Virus record (IMG/VR): IMGVR_UViG_3300042894_002524
Location: 1 to 64,000 of that record
Direction: 5' to 3' (one strand)
DNA length: 64,000 nt
Source of the DNA: a virus
The position numbers and the translations under genes are program-made. The notes beneath the pieces are model-generated. The model had not been told where the DNA came from. It searched no databases and was given only the letters and a program-made list of their open reading frames with translations. Shown here piece by piece: positions 1 through 7,387 of the stretch; within the stretch, counting starts at the first letter, position 1, and every line of letters starts with the position of its first letter.

Positions 1-2
1 TG

Positions 3-48
3 ACGCCATCTTGTTTAGGTTTACTTTTCGGATAAATTGAGTATGCGC
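3..48 (-). repeat. 46-nt intergenic repeat, copy A
   Basis: First of three ungapped copies of a 46-nt element (others at 8579-8624 and 15450-15495). About 33 of 46 positions match each of the others. On the plus strand it runs from ACGCC to a small hairpin TTGAG-TATGCG-CTCAA. The hairpin stem differs from copy B but the pairing is kept. It lies downstream of the tRNA terminator; whatever it precedes is outside the window. Function unknown. Confidence 0.6.
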
Positions 49-91
49 TCAAATCTATGTGCCTTTCTTTATTTGTTTTTGGGTATAGAAA

Positions 92-144
92 AAGAGATTA
101 AGCATAGGAAGGAATATCCAGTAACGACCTATGCTTAATCTCTT
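92..144 (-). terminator. Rho-independent terminator after tRNA-Arg
   Basis: A perfect 17-bp inverted repeat (92-108 with 128-144) with a 19-nt loop. On the minus strand the second arm runs straight into a T-rich tract (CTCTTTTTCT). It starts 4 nt after the 3' end of the tRNA, so it probably ends the transcript carrying the Rpf-like gene and the tRNA, and may also define the tRNA 3' trailer for processing. Confidence 0.8.
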
Positions 145-147
145 AGT

Positions 148-218
148 GCTTCCATTAGGATTCGAACCTAAAATAACGGATTAGAAGTCCGTAGTTATAT
201 CCATTTAACTATAGAAGC
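148..218 (-). tRNA. tRNA-Arg (anticodon UCU)
   Basis: A 71-nt cloverleaf can be folded by hand. The acceptor stem is GCTTCTA with TGGAAGC and holds one G-U pair. The D stem is GTTA/TAAC, the anticodon stem ACGGA/TCCGT encloses the loop CTTCTAA (anticodon TCT), and the T arm is TTAGG-TTCGAAT-CCTAA. No CCA is encoded. It reads AGA, a codon common in AT-rich phage genes but rarer in GC-richer actinobacteria, so it could supplement host decoding. The only tRNA I see in the window. Confidence 0.9.
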
Positions 219-302
219 TGAATGACATATTGATTGATTTTATTCACACATATGTCAGGTATGAGGTTTTACGGTATCAATCAACCGTTACTTATCGCCT
301 AC

Positions 303-971
303 TTATGAGAGATGTTTATATTTCTCGTATTCAGCAATGAGATATTTCCTGTATTTGCTCATAAACTTATTGTAAACAGAATCTGTATATGGTCCAAAGT
401 AACCATCTACAAACTTAACGCCAATAAGTTTTTGTATACCAAATACATACTTACTTCTTTCGCCAAGATGATATTTGCGAAGAATTGTTTTTGCAGGGAA
501 TTTTTTAAACAACACAGGATTTCCAACATTCTTTTTACAACCCCAGCCTCCAAAGCCAACTGGTTGTCTAAAGAAAGGTCTATTCTTTTGTCTATCTTCA
601 AATGTTCTGAACTCATTTTTGGTTTGATATCCCTGAGTTGAGATTCTGTTTGCAACAATAATTTGTTCATCTATTGTTGCAAGTTCTGGTTTGGATGCGA
701 ATTCTTTTCCACCATATCCACTCCAAGTTTGTTTATAAATACCTAAACCACCTGACCATTGACCTTTATCTTTCCAATCGCCTCCGGTTTCACATTGAGC
801 CATTCTATGCCAATATATATCCAAAGCTCTTGGCTTTCCAAGTTCACTGAAAGTTAGTTGAGGTATTTCCGTAGGAACTGTATTAACTTTTGCCGAGGCA
901 TTAGTTGCAACAATTCCTGTAATTAATGTTGCACATAACAACATGTTTTTTATTTTATTTTTAGTTTTCAT
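303..971 (-). CDS. Secreted Rpf-like muralytic enzyme (probable lysin)
   Basis: 222 residues. Residues 1-27 form a signal peptide: a basic start, a hydrophobic core and ASA before the likely cleavage site. Residues 52-145 match the resuscitation-promoting-factor transglycosylase fold: YWHRMAQCETGGDW with the probable catalytic Glu61, then GGLGIYKQTW and a DEQIIVANRI helix. Cys60 and Cys145 could form the disulfide of the family. Residues about 175-205 resemble a peptidoglycan-binding repeat (GIQKL...DGYFGPYTDSVY). Rpf enzymes cut actinobacterial cell wall and promote exit from dormancy. In a phage it may be the endolysin or a secreted wall remodeller. Start chosen by an AAGGAG site 4 nt upstream. 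Preceded by its own promoter, leader and hairpin; followed by the tRNA. Confidence 0.85.
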   Translation of the reverse strand: MKTKNKIKNMLLCATLITGIVATNASAKVNTVPTEIPQLTFSELGKPRALDIYWHRMAQCETGGDWKDKGQWSGGLGIYKQTWSGYGGKEFASKPELATIDEQIIVANRISTQGYQTKNEFRTFEDRQKNRPFFRQPVGFGGWGCKKNVGNPVLFKKFPAKTILRKYHLGERSKYVFGIQKLIGVKFVDGYFGPYTDSVYNKFMSKYRKYLIAEYEKYKHLS

Positions 972-996
972 TTTCGCTCCTTAAAACTTTTGGTTT

Positions 997-1039
997 TACG
1001 GGAAATTGATTGTATCTACAAACACATCAATTACCCGTA
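997..1039 (-). promoter_or_regulatory. Hairpin in the 5' leader of the Rpf-like gene
   Basis: Inverted repeat pairing 997-1010 with 1026-1039: ACGGG and AATTGAT on one side with ATCAATT and CCCGT on the other. There is one A-A mismatch and a 15-nt loop. No T tract follows on the minus strand, so it is not an obvious terminator. It lies 26 nt upstream of the start codon of the Rpf-like gene and downstream of its promoter, so a role in mRNA stability or translation control is plausible. Confidence 0.5.
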
Positions 1040-1089
1040 TTAGCGTATTGCTAAGGTTGCGAAACAAGATTACTGCAAATTTTATAATG

Positions 1090-1132
1090 CTACTTGTTCC
1101 ACAAATTATATGTCAATCTACATCACCTCCTT
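1090..1132 (-). promoter_or_regulatory. Perfect Shine-Dalgarno with 8-codon TTG leader
   Basis: At 1122-1132 the minus strand reads AAGGAGGTGAT, an exact 11-nt complement of the usual 16S rRNA 3' end. Five bases later a TTG at 1116 opens an 8-codon frame (MTYNLWNK) ending in TAG at 1090. The next real gene starts 120 nt further down. This could be a leader peptide controlling the Rpf-like gene or a ribosome-standby site. No other gene can use this ribosome-binding site. Confidence 0.45.
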
Positions 1133-1147
1133 AAAAGTAATCTATCT

Positions 1148-1177
1148 ATTATACCTTATAGGTAATAACAGGCACAA
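1148..1177 (-). promoter_or_regulatory. Sigma70-type promoter for the Rpf-like gene
   Basis: Minus strand: TTGTGC, an 18-nt spacer, then a consensus TATAAT at 1153-1148. It sits just after the stop codon of the preceding gene (1183) and upstream of the leader, hairpin and Rpf-like gene, so it would give a dedicated transcript for the enzyme and the tRNA. Confidence 0.65.
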
Positions 1178-1182
1178 TCTTG

Positions 1183-1770
1183 TTAGTTATCTTCAGACGC
1201 AGCAAGGGCTTTAGCTTTTTCTGATTCTTCTTGTCTTTTTCTGGACCACTCTATCATTGCCACATCTGATGAGCATGGTTTACCAAATTCGTAAGTCTCA
1301 GAATTCTCATCTGAGTATTTAAGAATCATCTCTGCTCTTTGATAAATCATCTTACCATCCTTGAAAAGATATCTGTAATAATCTTCAGCCTCTTCACCTT
1401 TCCATTGGATATAGCTTCCGTCTTTAACATAACCGGCAAAGCAAGATAAGAAATAATCTTCTGATCCAGCTTTATCCCAATAACCAAGACCAACTAAGTT
1501 ACCATTTTCATCAAACTCTAATTCAAATCCCAATGCATCAAAAATTGATTTCATATCTGGACAGGTTTCAGGATAATCATAAGCCATCCATGAAAACCAT
1601 TTCTTGCTATTATATCTTTGACCTTCTACTTGCTTTTCATCTCCACCATAAGAACCTCCACGCTTTAGGTCATCATAGTCATTGATTTCGCACATTCTTT
1701 TATAAACATCATCAAAGTGTTCTTTGTCTAGGAAGATATTTACATCTTCTGTTCCGATATAGTATCCCAT
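1183..1770 (-). CDS. Hypothetical protein, 195 aa
   Basis: Not recognised. Acidic protein rich in Asp, Glu, Tyr and Trp with a Lys/Glu-rich C-terminus. No signal peptide or membrane segment. Last gene of the long small-gene operon: a fresh promoter for the Rpf-like gene begins right after its stop. The start at 1770 follows a modest AGAAAG site; the next gene upstream ends 17 nt before it. Confidence 0.75.
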   Translation of the reverse strand: MGYYIGTEDVNIFLDKEHFDDVYKRMCEINDYDDLKRGGSYGGDEKQVEGQRYNSKKWFSWMAYDYPETCPDMKSIFDALGFELEFDENGNLVGLGYWDKAGSEDYFLSCFAGYVKDGSYIQWKGEEAEDYYRYLFKDGKMIYQRAEMILKYSDENSETYEFGKPCSSDVAMIEWSRKRQEESEKAKALAASEDN

Positions 1771-1787
1771 TTTATTTTATCTTTCTA

Positions 1788-2147
1788 TTATTCTGGATCT
1801 TTAAACATTTCACGAATAAGTTTATTCGCATATTCTGGTCTATTACCTAACATCTTGGCTAACTTAACCCTGTTGATGTTGTAATAATCTACATATTCTT
1901 TAATCATCTCTTCTTTTTCAATACCTCTTTCTTCTGATAACAGAACTATCATCATAAACATATGAACCATTGAACCAAAGATAACTCCCGGCATAAATGC
2001 TGGATTATCCATTGCTTCTGATTGGTAAGAGTCCATCAATTGAGATAGATTATCTTGACTGTTATCTGATACATGTGCATTAAATATTTGTAAAGCAAAG
2101 TCTGTGAATAGGTTATCTTTGTGTTCTTTAAAAGGGTCAATTCTCAT
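1788..2147 (-). CDS. Hypothetical protein, 119 aa
   Basis: Not recognised. Mostly helical in appearance, with a Met-rich hydrophobic stretch in the middle (VHMFMMIVLL) too short and mixed to call a membrane helix confidently. The C-terminal half is charged. Weak AGGT site upstream. Sits between two other small unknown genes. Confidence 0.7.
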   Translation of the reverse strand: MRIDPFKEHKDNLFTDFALQIFNAHVSDNSQDNLSQLMDSYQSEAMDNPAFMPGVIFGSMVHMFMMIVLLSEERGIEKEEMIKEYVDYYNINRVKLAKMLGNRPEYANKLIREMFKDPE

Positions 2148-2185
2148 TTTTTGTACCTATTCAATTTTATCACCTATTCGTATGA

Positions 2186-2407
2186 TTATCTCATTTTACC
2201 TAAGAGGTAGAAAAATACATCTGATTTAGCGTCATTATCAAGTTTCAATAAGAAAATTTTATTAGCCTCATCAATAAGTGTAGCTTTGAATTCAAAATCT
2301 GTTGAGAAAATCTCTAATAGAAATACGATTGACTCGCACCACTTATAGAAATCATTATCATCAAGATATCTTTTCCAAGTTTCCAATATAGGTGTTAAAT
2401 TTGCCAT
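2186..2407 (-). CDS. Hypothetical protein, 73 aa
   Basis: Small acidic, helical protein of unknown function. Its first 47 nt overlap the 3' end of the HNH endonuclease gene in another frame. A GAAAGGA site lies about 13 nt upstream of the start inside that gene. A later start would remove the overlap, but no better ribosome-binding site is visible. Confidence 0.6.
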   Translation of the reverse strand: MANLTPILETWKRYLDDNDFYKWCESIVFLLEIFSTDFEFKATLIDEANKIFLLKLDNDAKSDVFFYLLGKMR

Positions 2408-2798
2408 AGTAATTGTTGTGTCCTTTCTTGTGAACTGTTGTGTGACAATTATTACATAATAAGATTAGGTTTTTCAAATCATCTGCACCATTTTCAGATA
2501 CAGGAATAATGTGATGAACCTCTCTTTCTTTTTCTTTAATAAGATTCAGGCATAACTTGCAGCTATTCCCATCTCTCTCATATACTTTTTGCTTTAATTC
2601 AATTGGAACCCCGTGTCGGAATTTACCATTCTTAATTTTCTTCTGTTGTCTTTTGTAATTTGCATTGGTTACTTTTTGATCAATTACTTGAATACATTTT
2701 TGATTTCCACAGCATCGCTTTCTACGATAAACCTCAGTTTTATTCGAGCCAAATCTTTCTGAACAACCAGCGCAAAGGACTATTCTATCCTTCACCAT
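2361..2798 (-). CDS. HNH endonuclease
   Basis: 145 residues from the ATG at 2798, chosen because AAGGAAG precedes it and the upstream gene ends at 2785. The N-terminus has Cys pairs (CAGC, CCGNQKC) that look like a zinc ribbon. The C-terminal half is a clear HNH nuclease: CKLC, then VHHIIPV, an Asn-containing loop (LKNLILLCNNCH) and TTVHKKGH. Such genes in phages are often homing endonucleases or packaging-related nickases. Here it is isolated from the terminase genes and embedded in small unknown genes, so homing is more likely. Confidence 0.85.
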   Translation of the reverse strand: MVKDRIVLCAGCSERFGSNKTEVYRRKRCCGNQKCIQVIDQKVTNANYKRQQKKIKNGKFRHGVPIELKQKVYERDGNSCKLCLNLIKEKEREVHHIIPVSENGADDLKNLILLCNNCHTTVHKKGHNNYYGKFNTYIGNLEKIS

Positions 2799-3165
2799 CT
2801 TTTTCTTCCTTATAAATAATTTTAACTTCACCATCAGATTCAAGACGACCAAATACTTCTTCATAATTCATAACATCATCTGGCGTTTTACCGTCAGCTA
2901 ATAGTTGTGAAAAGTATCCAAAATTCTTTGTAATCTCTCTATAAGTTAGTGAGTTTGGATTGTAAAAATATTCTTTCACTAGTCCGGGATCTTTTTGCCT
3001 TGTTGAATATTCAAAGATTCTTGCAAACCAGTTATCAGGTTTAAACCCGAATACTCTTTCACAAATCCTATTGGCTTTAGACATCGCTTCCTGAACAGTA
3101 GATACATCTTCTACTTTTACAGGATAACGATATTCAACAATAAAATAGTTTTCAAATTTAGGCAT
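2785..3165 (-). CDS. Hypothetical protein, 126 aa
   Basis: Unknown. Soluble, with many aromatic and charged residues. The start overlaps the stop of the tiny membrane protein upstream (TAATG), which indicates translational coupling. Its 3' end overlaps the HNH endonuclease start by 14 nt. Confidence 0.7.
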   Translation of the reverse strand: MPKFENYFIVEYRYPVKVEDVSTVQEAMSKANRICERVFGFKPDNWFARIFEYSTRQKDPGLVKEYFYNPNSLTYREITKNFGYFSQLLADGKTPDDVMNYEEVFGRLESDGEVKIIYKEEKDGEG

Positions 3166-3281
3166 TACTTAATACTTCCACCTAACATTAAAGCAAAGAC
3201 AAAGCCTAGCGTAATAACTGCTAATACTGGGAAAGCAACAAATACCAATATGATACAAATAGCCCAAGTTAATTTATCCAT
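3165..3281 (-). CDS. Tiny single-pass membrane protein, 38 aa
   Basis: MDKLTW start followed by one long hydrophobic segment (residues about 6-34) and a short SIK tail. Both ends use TAATG overlaps: the start overlaps the stop of the GHKL/metalloprotease gene and the stop overlaps the start of the next gene. This coupling is the main reason to accept so short a gene. No family recognised; similar 36- and 38-residue genes occur at 10602 and 25591. Confidence 0.7.
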   Translation of the reverse strand: MDKLTWAICIILVFVAFPVLAVITLGFVFALMLGGSIK

Positions 3282-4966
3282 TACAAAATCTCCTTTATGA
3301 TTTCGAATTCTCCGTTAATAGGAACATACAGGTATTGACCTGATTTATCAATGAAGCAAGTTCCTGATTTCTCAATCGCTGATTTGCTACATTCAATAAT
3401 GAAACTCAATCCTCCAATACCAAGGATTGTTTTGCCAAGAATTTCAGAATACTCTGAATTATAGTTAAGGTTGGATACTGAAGACATTTTACTGATGGCA
3501 ATATAGGCACCACCAAACTTCTTTTCAAGGATGTTTTGTTTGTAATGTTCAACCATCAATCCACCAATTCTTGTATCTGCAATATTCCTAAATTCTCTGC
3601 CAATCATATCGGCTGAATCACCAACATTAGTGCTGTAATGATCAAATTCATGAATCAGTGTGCCAACAAGTTCCTGAATTGTTCCATTCTTGGCGTGATA
3701 TTTCTCAATGACAATACGCTTTTTGTTATCACCAATACTCACACACATTCCCATTACACCTTCTTTTTTACTTTCAAACACGCCAATTTCATTCTGTAGG
3801 GGAATGATTCCGGTCTCAAAAGATGATGCAATTTCAATTGCTTCAAGCAAACGAGGATATCCACTAATATCGTCATCAATTTCATAATCAACTTGTTCAC
3901 CCAAGATGTCAAAAAGAGATTTGATTTCCATTGATGATAAAATATTGTAAGCTGTTTTATTAGCTACAACAATTGGTTGATATCCACGACTAATAACAGC
4001 CAAACGAAGAGAATCTGAATTTTGATCACCATTAAGCATCACAGCTTTTTCGGTATAAAGATTATTCCAAGTTTTCTGCCAAACTTCGTGAGAGACATCG
4101 CTTCCGTGATATTTGAAGTTTTGATTAGCCAAACGATTCAGTTCCCAAATACCACTATCTTCTGCTTTAGCTCCCACAAACTCAGAAATATATTCTTCAG
4201 CAATATCTGGATTAGTGACACTGCAAATCATTTTGGATACATTATAGTCAAGATCCCATAATGATTTAACACTTCGCTCTTCATTTAGTTCAAGACTATC
4301 AAACTGATAATCAAAAATGGAATTACTTGTTTCATCATGCTTTACAAGAACATTTAGTGTATAAAATCTAGATGTATTATCAAACTTATCGAGAAGCTTG
4401 CCAAAATAATTATCAAACAACACTTCACGCTTTACAGAAAAGTATGCATCATAATCATTAACAATCTTCATTAGACTAGGAGATGCTGTAATATAAACAG
4501 AGAATATACCTTCACGAGGCTCAAGTTTTTTCATTGATTCCGGATCATCTGTATCAACAGTAATAACAAAAATGTTATACCATCCATCCTCATTTACTGT
4601 TGCTCCATCCATTGCATTAGCAATGGGTTCGCGTAAAATTTGGAATGGGTCTTCCCAAGACATTACTCCTGCTTCAAGAGTAAAAGAAGATGATTTAATT
4701 TGATCTCCATACTTATAAGCAATACACTCAACCCCATCTTCTTCTTGAACAATGTATTCAAGAGTGAATGGACCATTATTATCATTTCCGGTAAAGAACC
4801 ATTCAAGTCCATTCCTTAGTGCAGCAATTGGTGCATATTTAATTCCAGAACCAAATTGACCAATAGTCTTAGCGTCATTCCTCTTAGTAGAAAAACCTAG
4901 CTTTTCTAAAGAGATACGACTTACGGTTTCAGCTTTATTTGAGATTACAATATAATCTTTTAACAT
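3281..4966 (-). CDS. GHKL-ATPase-like and HEXXH metalloprotease-like protein
   Basis: 561 residues. Seen directly: residues 35-45 read IGQFGSGIKYA, close to the glycine box of Hsp90/GHKL ATPases. Residues 111-122 read LREPIANAMDGA, close to the N-box of the same fold. Residues 439-443 read HEFDH inside LIHEFDHYS, a zinc-metalloprotease motif. The glycine box comes before the N-box, the reverse of Hsp90, so either the fold is circularly permuted or one match is fortuitous. Function is inferred: an ATP-dependent protein that also cleaves proteins, perhaps acting on a host factor. Start supported by AAAGGA upstream. A G/C hairpin at 4986-5011 separates it from the previous gene. Confidence 0.7.
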   Translation of the reverse strand: MLKDYIVISNKAETVSRISLEKLGFSTKRNDAKTIGQFGSGIKYAPIAALRNGLEWFFTGNDNNGPFTLEYIVQEEDGVECIAYKYGDQIKSSSFTLEAGVMSWEDPFQILREPIANAMDGATVNEDGWYNIFVITVDTDDPESMKKLEPREGIFSVYITASPSLMKIVNDYDAYFSVKREVLFDNYFGKLLDKFDNTSRFYTLNVLVKHDETSNSIFDYQFDSLELNEERSVKSLWDLDYNVSKMICSVTNPDIAEEYISEFVGAKAEDSGIWELNRLANQNFKYHGSDVSHEVWQKTWNNLYTEKAVMLNGDQNSDSLRLAVISRGYQPIVVANKTAYNILSSMEIKSLFDILGEQVDYEIDDDISGYPRLLEAIEIASSFETGIIPLQNEIGVFESKKEGVMGMCVSIGDNKKRIVIEKYHAKNGTIQELVGTLIHEFDHYSTNVGDSADMIGREFRNIADTRIGGLMVEHYKQNILEKKFGGAYIAISKMSSVSNLNYNSEYSEILGKTILGIGGLSFIIECSKSAIEKSGTCFIDKSGQYLYVPINGEFEIIKEIL

Positions 4967-4985
4967 TTTAATTTCCTTTGTAGAA

Positions 4986-5011
4986 AGAGGGGGGAATTGC
5001 TTCCCCCCTCT
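4986..5011 (-). terminator. G/C hairpin between genes
   Basis: Perfect 11-bp stem AGAGGGGGGAA with TTCCCCCCTCT around a 4-nt loop. On the minus strand only a short TTTCT follows, so it may be a weak terminator or an mRNA-stability hairpin between the gene ending at 5027 and the one starting at 4966. On the plus strand the following tract is GATTTGTCTTTTTG. Confidence 0.6.
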
Positions 5012-5026
5012 GATTTGTCTTTTTGT

Positions 5027-5659
5027 TTAGTAACCGATATCGTTTTCACGAGTCCACGGTGTAACTTCTGGGATAACAACAGCATTAGTCTGTGTAATAA
5101 TTTGTTGAGCTTTTTCATATTCAACATGGGCTGCATAACGCTCAAGATCAGCTTTGAATGTATCAAACATAAGGGGTTTGAGTTCTTCAATAACAGACTC
5201 TCTGATTTCTTCAGCCATTTTTTTCTTTTCAAGCCTTTCCAATGCTTTTGCAATATGTGCAACAAAATCATTATCTTTTAACAAAAGATAGCGAATAGCA
5301 TCTTCAATTGCGCCAGTAAAAGCTTGACCAGTGCTACAACTTGCTAATGGGCTATAGTTTTCAAGAAGGCTTCTGGCTTCACTTTCAGCATCAATTTCAA
5401 AATCGTCAGTATCGATGTAGTCTTTAAAATTAATATCTGAAAGAGCATCGGGTAATGCATTAGATACTTTACTATCAAAATCTAAGTTATAATCAATCCA
5501 TTGGTCAATGATTCCATCAAAATCATATGTTTCAATACGATTATCAATAATCTCAGACATATCAATATGATCTTGAATATCAATACTTCCAACTACTTTT
5601 TGAGCAAGCTTTTCGATAGCTTCATCATCTATTCCCATTGTTACATTTATATTTTCCAT
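5027..5659 (-). CDS. Hypothetical acidic protein, 210 aa
   Basis: Unknown. Very acidic N-terminal half with many Asp/Ile repeats and a helical, Lys/Glu-rich middle (ERLEKKKMAEEIRESVIEEL) that could form a coiled coil. No membrane segment. Start supported by AAGGAA upstream. Followed by a G/C hairpin, so it may be the last gene of one transcript segment. Confidence 0.75.
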   Translation of the reverse strand: MENINVTMGIDDEAIEKLAQKVVGSIDIQDHIDMSEIIDNRIETYDFDGIIDQWIDYNLDFDSKVSNALPDALSDINFKDYIDTDDFEIDAESEARSLLENYSPLASCSTGQAFTGAIEDAIRYLLLKDNDFVAHIAKALERLEKKKMAEEIRESVIEELKPLMFDTFKADLERYAAHVEYEKAQQIITQTNAVVIPEVTPWTRENDIGY

Positions 5660-5670
5660 TTTATTTTCCT

Positions 5671-6027
5671 TTAATTTCTTTCTAATTCTGCTCGTTCTTC
5701 AGCGTATTGCCAAAGATAACTATTTTTTTCTACTTTAACCTGTGCGTGGTCAAACCAATCTGAGAAATGATATTCAACATCAATAACTTCTCCATCATCT
5801 TCATCAACTTTAATTTCAATCCAATCTGCTGGACCTCCAGTTGAGAATAGGACTTTGATTATTTTGAATGTTTCAATTGATAAAGGAAGATTAATATATT
5901 CTTCCAACCCCTCTTCATTCAGTTCTGGGTCTTCAAATTGATTTATCTTATCATAAAGCTCCTCTAATGTTTCATTCATAGATTGCATTTGCTTTGCAAT
6001 CCTTTCTGAACAAGTTGGACTACTCAT
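5671..6027 (-). CDS. Hypothetical protein, 118 aa
   Basis: Unknown acidic protein. The N-terminus is helical (ERIAKQMQSMNETLEELYDKI) and the C-terminal part looks like alternating beta strands. The start overlaps the end of the 47-residue gene upstream by 8 nt, indicating coupling. Confidence 0.7.
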   Translation of the reverse strand: MSSPTCSERIAKQMQSMNETLEELYDKINQFEDPELNEEGLEEYINLPLSIETFKIIKVLFSTGGPADWIEIKVDEDDGEVIDVEYHFSDWFDHAQVKVEKNSYLWQYAEERAELERN

Positions 6028-6163
6028 TTCCTTCTTCTTTCTTTTGTTTATCTGTTTGTTTATTGTCTATTGATTTAGTTACGAATACCGGAACATGTAA
6101 TATATCCCGTACATCCTTGTTTGTTATTTTACCTTCAAAATTAAGATTCATATCATCAGGCAT
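6020..6163 (-). CDS. Small hypothetical protein, 47 aa
   Basis: Short polar protein starting MPDDMNLNFEG with a Lys/Gln/Glu-rich tail. Supported by a strong GGAGGG site 5 nt before the ATG and by overlaps with both neighbours: 8 nt with the WhiB-like gene and 8 nt with the next gene. No family recognised. Confidence 0.65.
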   Translation of the reverse strand: MPDDMNLNFEGKITNKDVRDILHVPVFVTKSIDNKQTDKQKKEEGNE

Positions 6164-6509
6164 TATTACCCTCCACGAATATTGTATTTTTGAATGCATC
6201 TTTTACTTGCAATACTGTTTTATTAACCATTGCTTCTGCTTGTGCTTTTGTTATTTCATTGGTTTTCAAATGATTTCGGATTGATGCTCTTTCTTTAGAA
6301 GAAAAAGAACCCCAAACCCCAAACCTTTCATCATTGTTAATCGAATACTGTAAGCAATCAGCAACAACAGGACAGCTTTTACAAAATGTTTTTGCTTTGG
6401 CTATGATCTTTTTTGTTTCTGCTGTATAAACAGTATCGGCATAGAATAAATGTGCTCCTTGTCCTAAACAAGCAGCTTCATCTAACCAATTAATTGTAAT
6501 TGTTGACAT
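6156..6509 (-). CDS. WhiB-like Fe-S transcriptional regulator
   Basis: 117 residues from the ATG at 6509, which follows the upstream stop by 1 nt; a start 36 nt earlier is also open. Four cysteines in Wbl spacing (Cys14, Cys43, Cys46, Cys52) would bind a 4Fe-4S cluster, followed by the turn GVWGS (residues 64-68) in place of the usual GVWGG. The C-terminal tail is moderately basic. Wbl proteins bind sigma-A and tune host promoters; mycobacteriophage TM4 carries one that blocks septation and causes superinfection exclusion. A similar job here is inference. The family is almost confined to Actinobacteria and their phages. Confidence 0.9.
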   Translation of the reverse strand: MSTITINWLDEAACLGQGAHLFYADTVYTAETKKIIAKAKTFCKSCPVVADCLQYSINNDERFGVWGSFSSKERASIRNHLKTNEITKAQAEAMVNKTVLQVKDAFKNTIFVEGNNA

Positions 6510-6510
6510 A

Positions 6511-6879
6511 TTAATTATCCCAGATTGGAATATTTGGACCATCATCTATCATTGGTTTAATAACTGAATTATCATAACCGGATAAATACATTTCTTTTTC
6601 ACCATTGATTGTCATCATCATCATACAAATATGAGAACATAATGCACTAACAACATCTAACGATTTCTCGTGGATTTCATTAGGGTTATCAATTGACATA
6701 TTGATCATATGCATAATAAAAGATGCACGACTTTCGTGATTATCAAAATCAGTTTCTTTGATGATTCTCGTAATCGTCATCATATGGTTTAGAAAATCTT
6801 GGTCTTCAATCATATAATCTGGAGCCTCCTTTCTTTCACTAGGTTTTTGTATATTATCAAAATCATCCATACTGAACAT
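6511..6879 (-). CDS. Hypothetical protein, 122 aa
   Basis: Unknown. Unusually rich in Met, with a cluster CMMMMTI and an Asp-rich C-terminus. Predicted helical and soluble. Ends 1 nt before the WhiB-like start, so the two are probably co-translated. Confidence 0.7.
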   Translation of the reverse strand: MFSMDDFDNIQKPSERKEAPDYMIEDQDFLNHMMTITRIIKETDFDNHESRASFIMHMINMSIDNPNEIHEKSLDVVSALCSHICMMMMTINGEKEMYLSGYDNSVIKPMIDDGPNIPIWDN

Positions 6880-6883
6880 TTAT

Positions 6884-7387
6884 TTAGTACCAAACTCCTG
6901 AGCCTTCGCCATAATTTCCTACAAACTTTAACCACCACGCTGCATAAAGCCAGTCGTTAATTAAGTTTTCTCTTTCTTCTACCATTTCAGTAGCACCTTT
7001 TGTATCTACATAGTGAATCCATGATTCAGTAAAATTAACCATAACTTCTGACATAGTTTGGCATTCATCTTCTGATATACCTCCCTGTTTTTCTTCATTA
7101 TAATCAATATCTCCATAAAATCCATCTTCATCGTATGGGAATTCCGGATTATGATTTCTCATTTTAGAAAGTAAGTTATTACCATACTTTCCTCTATACC
7201 AACAATCAGTTCCAAACATTCCATATATTGAACGCATGTCTTTAGTTAATGGATCACTTTCTTTTTCTCTTTTATATGGACATTGATTGGCTTTTTGAGT
7301 TGCTTCACAATCAATTCTTCCATCATCTAGAATGGCTGTTTTTTCCTTTACGCAAGGATAAACATTTGGCATATTATCTAGACCCAT
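6884..7387 (-). CDS. Conserved-looking phage protein, 167 aa
   Basis: Begins MGLDNMPNVYPC. Cysteines at 12, 25, 36 and in TDCWYRG could bind a metal. The N-terminal pattern resembles a group of small phage proteins of unknown function that I recall only loosely. Trp- and Tyr-rich C-terminus ending GSGVWY. The start overlaps the previous stop (TAATG). Confidence 0.7.
   Translation of the reverse strand: MGLDNMPNVYPCVKEKTAILDDGRIDCEATQKANQCPYKREKESDPLTKDMRSIYGMFGTDCWYRGKYGNNLLSKMRNHNPEFPYDEDGFYGDIDYNEEKQGGISEDECQTMSEVMVNFTESWIHYVDTKGATEMVEERENLINDWLYAAWWLKFVGNYGEGSGVWY

Noticed and set aside
3-48. The repeated 46-nt element as an ordinary sigma70 promoter
   Set aside because: Copy C has TATACT and copies A and B CATACT, but no -35 hexamer lies 16-18 nt upstream in the copies where this could be checked.
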